Source: G965230065 sp965230065 (GTDB lineage: Bacteria; Bacteroidota; Bacteroidia; Cytophagales; Cyclobacteriaceae). Taken from it: a stretch of 64,000 bases of DNA. The notes beneath the pieces were generated by a model. It searched no databases. It was not told the DNA's origin and saw nothing but the letters and a program-made list of their open reading frames with translations. The stretch spans positions 3,162,001 to 3,226,000 of the forward strand of contig OZ245942.1 of assembly GCA_965230065.1 (NCBI GenBank), in the 5' to 3' direction. Position 1 is the stretch's first letter; the number at the start of each line of letters is the position of its first letter. The position numbers and the translations under genes are program-made. This document shows, in pieces, positions 10,101 to 18,138 of this stretch.

Positions 10101-10664
10101 ACCTTTTCTTTTAAAGGCGTGCGCCTGAATGTGTTGATTGATTTTGTACAAGGTGGGGAACTGACTTCCTCTACAAAATACCAGATGATAGCCAAGGGAA
10201 CCGGCGCGTTTACCACAGAAGGCAGAAGGCCACAAGATACCGATGACAATGGCAATCAATTGCCTTATGTAGGCGTATTGGATGGGGTTGTGGAAATGAA
10301 GGATGAAAACGGCAATGTGGTTGGCTATGAAGAGAACACCAAGGCAGTAGACGGACAAACATATTGGGCCAACAGGGCCTGGAGCGACATCGGTGAGGAG
10401 TTTGTACTGGATGCCAGCTATATCATGTTAAGAGAGGTAATTTTGGAGTACAGTTTTCAACCTACACTCCTGAACAAAACACCATTTACAGGCATCAGGG
10501 TATCCCTGGTGGGAAGAAATTTGTGGTACCTGGAAGAGCATATGCAGGACATGGGTATTTCGCCCGAGTCAGCCGTGAGTACCTCAGCCCCTGCCCAGGG
10601 AGTGGAAGCCTTGTCTATGCCAACCACCAGAAGCTTCGGTGTGAATGTAAACCTTACCTTTTAA
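7134..10664 (+). CDS. SusC/RagA-family TonB-dependent outer-membrane transporter with STN domain
   Basis: Outer-membrane nutrient importer of 1176 residues. The start is placed at ATG 7134 because a signal peptide (MKNVILLQLKMCSRYFLLIL...) follows; the longer frame from 7065 has a non-signal leader. In order: STN signalling domain (about 50-125, SEDIMKALKKIEKATGFTFS), carboxypeptidase-regulatory-like domain (GKVTDENNEPLPGVNILVKN), TonB plug (ALYGSRGANGVILITTKSG) and a 22-strand barrel ending in a terminal aromatic residue. The STN domain marks it as a transducer working with the upstream FecR/ECF pair. It is paired with the SusD-like gene 30 bases downstream. Oligosaccharide or glycopeptide uptake is inferred. 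Confidence 0.96.
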   Translation: MKNVILLQLKMCSRYFLLILLVKIVSISMLSASGGNAQNVKNVKDVYITIEFDSEDIMKALKKIEKATGFTFSYNEPDLHYNKKVKGAYQNQSLYEILVDFSRQLDVKFRQYNDHINVKPKEKNKLSNEVEIIISSFNITGKVTDENNEPLPGVNILVKNSTYGTISDVDGNYQLSVPDNASILVFSSVGYLSEEVAIEGRTVINMQMSPDIQQLSEIVVTAFGIEREKKALGYAAQELESKDLSGAREVSVANYLTGKVAGVQVSNTASGTGGSSIVTIRGNSSLTGDNQPLYVVDGVPIDNSHLQEAGVFGGNDFGDGIGNISPQDIASVSVLKGPNASALYGSRGANGVILITTKSGKGKKGIGVEINSNVTFEKINLVPNVQNQFATGYEGTNLYGSLVEIDGTFYETMDTWHGDSWGPPLDGRRVIVDPFVYPGTDPRTLTLLPQPKDNIRDFWQTGLVTNNAISLTGGNEKANGRLSFTNNTIKGITPNHHVNQQTINFRGSTQLTDKLSFDAKVNYIHKKGENAPELGSTVDNVAYTLATLGRYVPLNFLEEYYNETGDWGRWPGVFYNPYYVVNELTNTNERNRIIGFASVKYQFTDWLNVVGRSGIDYYTETRKKIWPVGARGSSNAQGRVMDDTYNVKESNSDVLLTAAGDLSDNFSASFSVGANLLIQKREHYGWDARNFKAEGVYDVSNAQDIRPTYNLWQKEMQSVYFMGQVGFKNYLFLDVTGRNDWSSALGENNYSFFYPSVSTSFVFTDAFEINSKVLTFGKVRASYAQVGNDSGPYLTQAGFTSYTSTFNGQSYASMSSRIPLFDLKNELTESIEFGTDIRLFDNRFGLDATYYDGRTKNQILPVAISNASGYSTVVVNAGEIRNSGLEITLNTNPIRLNNGFRWDLAFNYAKNNSEIIELAPGIETYFLYDSYPNDIEARPGEPFGNIIGYKYKRSPDGRKIVNENGGYVREAERSVLGNITPEWTGGLNNTFSFKGVRLNVLIDFVQGGELTSSTKYQMIAKGTGAFTTEGRRPQDTDDNGNQLPYVGVLDGVVEMKDENGNVVGYEENTKAVDGQTYWANRAWSDIGEEFVLDASYIMLREVILEYSFQPTLLNKTPFTGIRVSLVGRNLWYLEEHMQDMGISPESAVSTSAPAQGVEALSMPTTRSFGVNVNLTF

Positions 10665-10694
10665 GTAATTTTTGAAATCAAACTGAAAGAAAAA

Positions 10695-12356
10695 ATGAAA
10701 AGATATATAAAAATTATTACTGCGTTCACCTGGGTGATTTTGATATCCAATGCCTGCACAGATGACTTTAAAGAACTGAATACCCCTACCGACCTGATTA
10801 CTGAAGACCTTATTGATGTGAACCTTTTATTAACAAGGGTGCAGCAACAGGCTGTTGTGATGAATACGCCTTACGGCAGGGGTACCATTGGTAACTATTC
10901 CGGCATGTCAGTATCTAATGCCAACAGGCCATTTCTGGATGGGAACGCACCAGGTGTATGGAATGAAAATTATACAATTTATACGAATAATTTATCTTAT
11001 ATCATCCGGCTTACCCAGGATGATCCTGCGATGGTTAATAAAAAGGCCATTGCAAGAATCATGAAAGTGTGGGCCTTTGCCAAAGCGACTGATACGTATG
11101 GTGATATTCCTTATTTTGAGTCCAACCTTCCGCAAAATGAGGCGATTTATACGCCTGCCTACGATACGCAGGAAAGTATCTACAAAGATTTTTTTAATGA
11201 ACTGAAAGAAGCTGCTGCAGAACTTGACCCCGCTGAAGATAGCTACGGTAGTGCTGATTTAATTTATGGAGGAGACCCTGTGAAGTGGAAGAAACTGGCC
11301 AATTCCCTCAGGCTCAGGCTTGCCCTACGCGTTCGTTATGCTGATGAGCAATTGGCAAGGGAAAATATCAGCGATTTGCAGGAAACTGACCTGATACTCA
11401 GCCGGGAAGATGACGCCTATATTTTTACAACCACAGATATAGCAGACAACCAAAGTGCAAGATATAATTCATTGGTGAACAGTGGGGCTTCTTTTACAAA
11501 GGACTTTATTGGCAAAACCCTCTTGGATATTTTGCATGATAACAATGACCCCCGAACCAAAATTTATGCGGATACAGCCAAAGCTGAGTTTCCAAAAGAT
11601 ATGCCGGATGTAAATTATTTTGGTTATCGGGGACATCCGCTATTAGGGCTGGTTCCTGTAGAAGAAAAATATCCCTATCAATTCGGATCTACTTCAAGGC
11701 TAAGCGACTTTTGGTATGTGCCTGTGATAGAACGGCCAGTAATGCGAAGTTCTGAAGTTTATTTTGCCCTGGCCGAGGCGGCTTTGTTTGAGTTAAGGAG
11801 CGGAGATGCCAATGCTTATTATAAAAAGGGAATTGAAGCAGGGCTTACATGGGCGCAGGAATTTTATGAAAAAGGAAAAGGTCAAATGCCTGATGTACTA
11901 AATATATTGTATCCGGATTGGACAGATGGGGATGTGAATGAATTATTGGCCCATAAAGAAATTACCCAGGATGAGATTGATGCTTTTATGGCATCCCCGG
12001 CTGTGGTATTGTCTGGTTCTAAAGAAGAACAACTGGAACAAATTATCAACCAAAAACTGGTTACTTTATATCCTTTGGAATACCAGGGGTGGGCCGAGTG
12101 GAGAAGAACAGGATACCCCAAAGTATTGGTGGGAGACGACCATGACGATTTACAGGGAGTAACCCCAAGAAAAATGCGGTGGCCTGATTCTGAAATGTCC
12201 ATCAATAGTGTAAGCTATAACGAAGCGGTGTCCAGGGTAGGGGGTGAAGATGGTATGCTTATCAGAATATGGTGGGATGCCAACCCTAATGTTCCTTACG
12301 AATATCCCGGAGAGGTAGAATGGAGGGATTCCCCCTGGATTTCAACCGGAGAGTAA
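10695..12356 (+). CDS. SusD/RagB-like nutrient-binding outer-membrane lipoprotein
   Basis: Surface lipoprotein of 553 residues that caps the SusC barrel and binds substrate. The lipobox ISNAC places the acylated cysteine at residue 21, followed by an acidic export-type sequence (TDDFKELN). The body resembles the SusD-like_2 group: helical TPR-like start (DLITEDLIDVNLLL...), the ATDTYGDIPYFE loop, and WKKLANSLRLRLALR. It sits directly after SusC, as in nearly all such pairs. A stretch of about 270 bases without a gene follows before the PIG-L gene, so the deacetylase and hydrolases may be transcribed from their own promoter. Confidence 0.95.
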   Translation: MKRYIKIITAFTWVILISNACTDDFKELNTPTDLITEDLIDVNLLLTRVQQQAVVMNTPYGRGTIGNYSGMSVSNANRPFLDGNAPGVWNENYTIYTNNLSYIIRLTQDDPAMVNKKAIARIMKVWAFAKATDTYGDIPYFESNLPQNEAIYTPAYDTQESIYKDFFNELKEAAAELDPAEDSYGSADLIYGGDPVKWKKLANSLRLRLALRVRYADEQLARENISDLQETDLILSREDDAYIFTTTDIADNQSARYNSLVNSGASFTKDFIGKTLLDILHDNNDPRTKIYADTAKAEFPKDMPDVNYFGYRGHPLLGLVPVEEKYPYQFGSTSRLSDFWYVPVIERPVMRSSEVYFALAEAALFELRSGDANAYYKKGIEAGLTWAQEFYEKGKGQMPDVLNILYPDWTDGDVNELLAHKEITQDEIDAFMASPAVVLSGSKEEQLEQIINQKLVTLYPLEYQGWAEWRRTGYPKVLVGDDHDDLQGVTPRKMRWPDSEMSINSVSYNEAVSRVGGEDGMLIRIWWDANPNVPYEYPGEVEWRDSPWISTGE

Positions 12357-12630
12357 AATTCTGATTGGATAATATTATCTTCAAAGGCCGCTCCAAAACC
12401 GGGGCTTCCGTTTTCGCACCCTAGGCAAGGGCAGTTTCCTCCTGAAATGGAGTAGAAAAAATCAAATAATACATTAACTATTCCCGGTTATCGGGTTTCC
12501 CGGTAAATACCACGGGTATTGAGGAGAAAAGTGCGGAAATTTCAACCGCATTTTTTTCTCAACTTAATGTGTTGAACACAAACTGTTAATATTTTCTTAA
12601 ATTATTTTCATACGTTTTCTGTCTTTGACC

Positions 12631-13473
12631 ATGAAATACCCTTATTCAAAACAAAAGCACTTCCTTACTGATCAAAACCTTAGGGAGATAAACATGCTCA
12701 TTATTTTCTGTCTAAGCTGTTTTATGTTTTTTTCTTGCAACTCACAAGGATCAGTGAAGGAAGACAAAATTATCATGGGAATTTTTGCTCACCCGGATGA
12801 TGAGATATCCGTAGGGCCTATATTGGCAAAGTATGCCCGAGAAGGCGTGAAAGTATATTTAGTGATTGTTACGGACGGGCGATATGGCACAGGGCACTCT
12901 GGGCTTTCTCCGGGTGAGGACTTGGTGGCATTGCGTAAAGATGAACTGGCATGTGCTTCTGAAAAGATGGGCATTGAACCGATTTGGCTGGGATATCATG
13001 ATCAACTCAGGCTAAAAGAGGGTTTTTTCGGGCATGTTCCTTTGGCTCAAGAGCTTATCAAAGAAGTGGATAGCTTGGTAACCGTTCTTAAGCCAGATGT
13101 GCTAATTACCTGGGGGCCTGACGGTGGGTCTAACCACATGGACCACCGTTTGGTTGGTGCTACCGTTACCCAAGTCTTTGCAAGGAAAACATGGGAAAAA
13201 CCTTCTGCCCTTTATTATTACGGAACTCCCGCCAACTTGATCGAGGGTAATGAGGGAAAGGTGCTACGGGGAGTGGACGAGAAATATATGACCATGCGCA
13301 TTAATTACTCTGAAGAAGATTTTAACAAAGCAATGGATGCGCTTACTTGTTACAAAAGTCAATATTCACCGGAGCAGGTACAAAGCAGGATATCCTATGT
13401 TAAGAAATTTGATCGTACAGTCTATTTGAGGCCTTTTGTAGGGACTAGCATCCAGTCTCATGATCTTTTTTAA
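12631..13473 (+). CDS. PIG-L family deacetylase, exported/lipoprotein
   Basis: Zinc-dependent N-deacetylase of the PIG-L/LmbE fold, 280 residues from ATG 12631. The metal motif AHPDDE lies near residue 52 and the second motif NHMDHR near 170; both are intact. The N-terminus holds a hydrophobic stretch ending in FFSC (possible lipobox), so it should act in the periplasm or at the outer membrane. ATG 12694 is an alternative start directly before the hydrophobic stretch. Family members remove acetyl groups from N-acetylglucosamine-type sugars. The GH20 gene in the same region makes an amino-sugar substrate plausible, which is inference. Confidence 0.87.
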   Translation: MKYPYSKQKHFLTDQNLREINMLIIFCLSCFMFFSCNSQGSVKEDKIIMGIFAHPDDEISVGPILAKYAREGVKVYLVIVTDGRYGTGHSGLSPGEDLVALRKDELACASEKMGIEPIWLGYHDQLRLKEGFFGHVPLAQELIKEVDSLVTVLKPDVLITWGPDGGSNHMDHRLVGATVTQVFARKTWEKPSALYYYGTPANLIEGNEGKVLRGVDEKYMTMRINYSEEDFNKAMDALTCYKSQYSPEQVQSRISYVKKFDRTVYLRPFVGTSIQSHDLF

Positions 13474-13607
13474 GGAGACACAGGTTCTGCTCTTACTTGC
13501 CGTACTACTCTGAACAAAACCAGGAAATTATCTGATTTTTGGAAGGTTTTCAGAATATCAGCGACTAACTTTAGAATATTAAGACTATCTGGAAACTACC
13601 AAAACCA

Positions 13608-15899
13608 ATGAAACCAATATTAGTGAGGATTTGGCATCTGTTTGCTTTAAAGGTTACCCTAATTATATCTGTAAAGTTAATTTTAATAGCCTGCCTTTCC
13701 CTTAGTTCTCTGAAGATGTATGCAGGCGAAGTGGTCATTATAGATGCCCAACATTACAGTCATGTATTGGGGGAGATGAGGAAATACCGTATCCTTTTAC
13801 CTCCAGATTATGACGAAAACCCTGATAAAAAGTACCCTGTTGTGTATTTCTATCACGGTTGGTCACAGCGGTACTTCGGTAGTTTGGTCAGAAATGAAAA
13901 AGATCAATCCAAACGAACCATTGATGATGATTTGGTAGCACTGGTGGCTCAACACTCTTTGATTGTGGTAAAACCGGATGGATACAATGCCGAACCTGAT
14001 GCCCCTTATTACCTGCGTCCTTACAATATAGGCCCTGTCGAAACGCACAGGCAGTTTCCCCTTTATTTCCCGGAGTTGGTGGATGAGATAGATGCCAATT
14101 ACAGAACGCTCCCAGACAGAAACCACAGGGCTATTTCGGGTTTTTCTATGGGTGGTTTTATGAGTTTCTGGATTGCCGGAAAATACCCTCATCTTCTGGC
14201 TGCTGCCGGAAGTTTTTGTGGTTCTGCTGAATTTGTGGTAGGCCCGAAAGATTTTCCGGTAGAGTATCATCATCTGTATATGTATAAAAACTATAAAGGG
14301 TTGAAACTGAGACTCAACTACGGGAAAGACGATTTTATCCGTGCCTATCATCGCGACATCGACCGTGTATGGAAACCCTTGATAGATAATTATGAAAGCC
14401 AGGTGTACGATGCCGCCCATTCAGTTTGTGGCATAGAAGATATGTTCAGGTTTTATGCAGAAGTATTCAATGAACCTCCCGCTCAACCTCAGCAATGGCA
14501 CCATATCGATGTGTATCCTGAATTTTCGGTTTGGGATTATCAGGTCCGTTCTGACCGGAATGTTCCTGGCTTTACGGTATTGGAAAACGTGGATAAAAAT
14601 GGATTCCGGGTTAGCGTACGCAAATTTTTGCCAGAAGGCGAAACCCTTCCTATGGTGAACTTATCGGTGTTCACTGCTCCTTTGTATGAAGGAAATACTG
14701 AATATATCATCAATATTGTTAATCTTTCTACCGGGCACAAAGTCCATGACACCCTGCGATCGGACGCTAAAGGAAGATTAAAAATTGCATTGAATGGCGG
14801 ACTTCAGGAAGTAGGGATTAGCGAACCACAAGGATTGCCCAATATTTCAATAGCTTCCGTTAAAATTGACTCCGAAACCTGGGCAGCACCAGAAAAAGAC
14901 ATTTCCGTTTTCGTTGGTTTGCTGAACAAAGGAGGCAGCCACGTTGAGGGGGCAACGGCCAGTTTGCTGCCTTTTCGCGATCATGTCAGTATTAAAAAGG
15001 ATGTATCTGACTTTGGCAACATTGATGTCAATGAAATCAAAACATCCACCTCTCCTTTTGTTTTTCGTGTGATTTCGGACAGTGTTCAGGTGGTAAAATT
15101 CAAGCTGAATGTGACAGACCAGGCCGGTCATCAGTGGCAACAATCTTTGGTAGTGGATATAAAATCGGAAAATACTACTATTGAAAATTATGAGATCGCC
15201 GATGGAAGAAAATTGACCTTTATTCGGGGAGGGAAAGACACTGTCAGAGCAATGATTGGAAAGGGGAATGGAGATGGAATAGCCAATCCCGGTGAATCTA
15301 TTGCCATCTTGGTGGAAGACGGGGGGCAGCTTTGGCCTGCTTCTTTGTACTCGTTAAATCAGTCTGTCAACCTTCAGGGCACTTCTACCAGAATATCCGA
15401 CAGCTGGACGGGGTTTGACCATGTAGGAGGCACTTTTAAGTTTGATGTACCAATCCTGTCGTCTCATAGTGCAGGTAAATCGATTGATTTGCTGGCTGAG
15501 TACTGGCTTCCCGAGTATCCTGACCATCACATTAAAAAGGGCAAAATTTCTGTACAGGTGGTGGGCAAAGATCGAACCCCTCCACAGATCTCATGGATCA
15601 ATATCGCAGATGATAATATCCTTCAGGTAAAATTTTATGATGGCGATGAGGTATCACAAGCCAAAGCTACCCTTCATTTTGAGAATGATCCGAATGCTGC
15701 CTTCCAGGTAGATTTGAATGACCAGGGAATGGAGGGAGACAGCGTAGCGGGAGATCAGGTTTTTGGTCAGAAAATCAAGGTGCCAAAATTTGGCTTATAT
15801 CAGTTGAGCATCATAGTGTCTGATTTTTCAGGCAACGAGAACATCATCAAAATTCCGGAGTCTAATGTGCTTTACGGAGCAAAATTGTATCATAAATAA
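13608..15899 (+). CDS. Multidomain exported esterase (Esterase D-type alpha/beta hydrolase)
   Basis: Secreted hydrolase of 763 residues. After an N-terminal membrane/signal region, an alpha/beta hydrolase domain of the putative-esterase family (PF00756) covers about residues 45-280. It shows an oxyanion-region YHGWS and the nucleophile elbow GFSMGG, whose serine is near residue 182; the catalytic histidine is probably in the DAAHSVCGIEDM segment. Roughly 480 further residues form beta-rich, Ig-like modules (for example GLLNKGGSHVEGA, and a final bacterial-Ig-like part) that may bind carbohydrate. It lies in one run with the PIG-L, beta-helix and second esterase genes, so it likely removes acyl groups from the glycan. 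Confidence 0.82.
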   Translation: MKPILVRIWHLFALKVTLIISVKLILIACLSLSSLKMYAGEVVIIDAQHYSHVLGEMRKYRILLPPDYDENPDKKYPVVYFYHGWSQRYFGSLVRNEKDQSKRTIDDDLVALVAQHSLIVVKPDGYNAEPDAPYYLRPYNIGPVETHRQFPLYFPELVDEIDANYRTLPDRNHRAISGFSMGGFMSFWIAGKYPHLLAAAGSFCGSAEFVVGPKDFPVEYHHLYMYKNYKGLKLRLNYGKDDFIRAYHRDIDRVWKPLIDNYESQVYDAAHSVCGIEDMFRFYAEVFNEPPAQPQQWHHIDVYPEFSVWDYQVRSDRNVPGFTVLENVDKNGFRVSVRKFLPEGETLPMVNLSVFTAPLYEGNTEYIINIVNLSTGHKVHDTLRSDAKGRLKIALNGGLQEVGISEPQGLPNISIASVKIDSETWAAPEKDISVFVGLLNKGGSHVEGATASLLPFRDHVSIKKDVSDFGNIDVNEIKTSTSPFVFRVISDSVQVVKFKLNVTDQAGHQWQQSLVVDIKSENTTIENYEIADGRKLTFIRGGKDTVRAMIGKGNGDGIANPGESIAILVEDGGQLWPASLYSLNQSVNLQGTSTRISDSWTGFDHVGGTFKFDVPILSSHSAGKSIDLLAEYWLPEYPDHHIKKGKISVQVVGKDRTPPQISWINIADDNILQVKFYDGDEVSQAKATLHFENDPNAAFQVDLNDQGMEGDSVAGDQVFGQKIKVPKFGLYQLSIIVSDFSGNENIIKIPESNVLYGAKLYHK

Positions 15900-15909
15900 A
15901 GTGAAATTT

Positions 15910-18135
15910 ATGTTGAAGAATCTGTCATTATTTGCTAAAGCTATTTTTGTTTCTTTTATAGTCTGCTCCTTTTCCCTGCCAGTGATGGCACAATACAATC
16001 AGCCACCGCATAAGTCCCTGTCTGAAGAAGAAATACCTGTCAGTAAGCCTGGAAACTATGAAAAAGCAGGAGCTACTTATGTGTTGACAAATGACATTTC
16101 AAGTGCCAAAAGTGCCATCTTCCTAGGCAAAGATGTTACCCTGGACCTTAATGGGTATACCCTTACCTATGCGGATGGGGATTATGAGCATATTCCCAAT
16201 TACGGATTTGAAGAAGGGCTCAAAGGGTGGGATATTTCCAAAGCACCAGGCGCCAAAGTAGTGAAAACTGCCGATGTGCATGCCTTTATTGGAGAAAAGC
16301 TGATGAGTTTGGAAGCAGGGGACGAAATTGTTTCACCCTACATTAACTTACCTGTAGCCCATCGTTCTTATTTTGCTATTTGTGGTGTTACGGGCAGGTA
16401 TTACCAGGATATGGAAGGGGATTTGAGCAACGATATGAAGGTAAGCATTTATGTGGAAGATGAAAAAGGTGATGACGTTCGTTGCCTTACCCAATATGGT
16501 GACACAACTTTGGTGAGTTGTCCGGTAGAAAAAAGATCACCGCGTTTGGGCGGTGGTTTCATTACGGCACATCTCAACAACCTTCCGGCAGGAAAATACC
16601 GTGTCCGGGTGAAAGCCGATACCGATTGCCTTGTGGATGAGATAGATATTCGTCCGGCTATGGATGTAGGGATTGGTATTGTGGATAAAACCCATCCTTT
16701 CGGACACTACGACCACCTGTATGAAATAAAACATGCAGCCTTCTTTGATTATACGAAGGATGTTTCCCGAGCTATCCCTTTGCCGGGCATCCCAAAAGTG
16801 GAAGGGGAAGGCACTGTTACCATCAAAAATGGTATAATAAAAAGTGGTACGATCGGAGTAATGTCCTGGGGCGTTCAATCTACGGCTGAAAATGTAAAAA
16901 TCATATTAGACAATGTGAAAATTGTTTCTTCAGGCATCAATACCACCGCCGTAGATGTTCCACATGCTACCATTACTAACTGTACGTTTGACATTGATAA
17001 CCCCTTCATCATCAATCGGCATGGCTCTCAGTTTTATGCAGTAGATTTAAGAGGGAAAAGGGCTTCTGAGGTTTCTTATTCTGAGTTTTACGGGGGGCAG
17101 GGCTGTCTGGTATTTAAAGGGAATCATTCCAGTGTTCATCATAACTATTTTGTCAATCATCAGCTGGTTACTAACCATTACAGCATCATGGCGATGGGGG
17201 ACAGCTCTCAAATTTTTGAAAATCGGATCGAGCCTGAAATTGGTTCGGGCATTGAAATATTCCGGCATAAAGGGATTGAGATATTCAACAACGTACTGAA
17301 AATAGAAGCTGCCCCTCCCTCCTGTGAATATAATGATTTCTACAGCACCAATGCCATCAGAATTGCTGATTATGGAGCAGAAAAAGATTCCCCCCGAGGC
17401 GCTTATGGAAACAGGGTGTATAACAATGAATTTCACATTACAGGAAAGGATTATCCGCAGTATCCTGATTTTGTACCTTTGGCCTCAGCTATTTTCTACA
17501 GTGCCAGCGCCGGAGAAAATGAGATTTTTGGTAATGAAGTATGGCTGGAACAAAAAGACCCTGATACCAAGGCAGAAGCCTATGCTTTTTATATCGGAAA
17601 TGCAGATGGAGGAGAAATATACAATAATCACATTACCTCCAATATATCCCCTATCTGGGTAGCCTCTGCCTATGGTAGTGCCGCCAATATCAATCTTTCT
17701 CATAATCAGTTTATCAAACCACCTAATACGACCCGTGCCTTTTTTCCAGTGCGGCTCGGCTATGCTCAACGGAATGATTGCTTTGCAAAGAACATTCAGT
17801 TCCGCTCCAACGAATTTGAAAATATGGAGTTTGCCATCAATACAGAAGGGGAGGCTCCAATAAGTTATGAGGTATATTGGACGCTTACGGTAACGGTAGT
17901 GAATAGCCAGGGGAAGAAAGTTAAAGATGCAGAAGTATTCATGCTGGATAAGAAGGGGAATGAAGTTGTCCGCAAAAAAACAAATGCAGAAGGAAGGTTA
18001 TCTGTAGAGTTGTTGGCATATTCCCTGGATGGTTCAGAAAAAATATCGCTGACCCCCTATACAGTTGTTTGTAATGAGACAAGACAGGAAATCTTCTTAG
18101 ACAAGAATACTAACGCAACCTTACAAATCAGGTAA
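15910..18135 (+). CDS. Right-handed parallel beta-helix protein
   Basis: Exported protein of 741 residues starting at ATG 15910, 10 bases after the preceding stop; the longer frame from 15865 overlaps that gene and lacks a signal leader. The signal peptide ends around VMAQ. A jelly-roll-like insert (about 70-240) is followed by a beta-helix of about 400 residues with many short turns (NCTFDI, SSVHHNYF, NRVYNNEFHI) typical of pectate-lyase-like or right-handed beta-helix folds. The last 90 residues look like a carboxypeptidase-regulatory domain. The fold is shared by polysaccharide lyases, GH28-type hydrolases and epimerases. No catalytic signature could be assigned, so the enzyme class is open. 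Confidence 0.8.
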   Translation: MLKNLSLFAKAIFVSFIVCSFSLPVMAQYNQPPHKSLSEEEIPVSKPGNYEKAGATYVLTNDISSAKSAIFLGKDVTLDLNGYTLTYADGDYEHIPNYGFEEGLKGWDISKAPGAKVVKTADVHAFIGEKLMSLEAGDEIVSPYINLPVAHRSYFAICGVTGRYYQDMEGDLSNDMKVSIYVEDEKGDDVRCLTQYGDTTLVSCPVEKRSPRLGGGFITAHLNNLPAGKYRVRVKADTDCLVDEIDIRPAMDVGIGIVDKTHPFGHYDHLYEIKHAAFFDYTKDVSRAIPLPGIPKVEGEGTVTIKNGIIKSGTIGVMSWGVQSTAENVKIILDNVKIVSSGINTTAVDVPHATITNCTFDIDNPFIINRHGSQFYAVDLRGKRASEVSYSEFYGGQGCLVFKGNHSSVHHNYFVNHQLVTNHYSIMAMGDSSQIFENRIEPEIGSGIEIFRHKGIEIFNNVLKIEAAPPSCEYNDFYSTNAIRIADYGAEKDSPRGAYGNRVYNNEFHITGKDYPQYPDFVPLASAIFYSASAGENEIFGNEVWLEQKDPDTKAEAYAFYIGNADGGEIYNNHITSNISPIWVASAYGSAANINLSHNQFIKPPNTTRAFFPVRLGYAQRNDCFAKNIQFRSNEFENMEFAINTEGEAPISYEVYWTLTVTVVNSQGKKVKDAEVFMLDKKGNEVVRKKTNAEGRLSVELLAYSLDGSEKISLTPYTVVCNETRQEIFLDKNTNATLQIR

Positions 18136-18138
18136 AAG

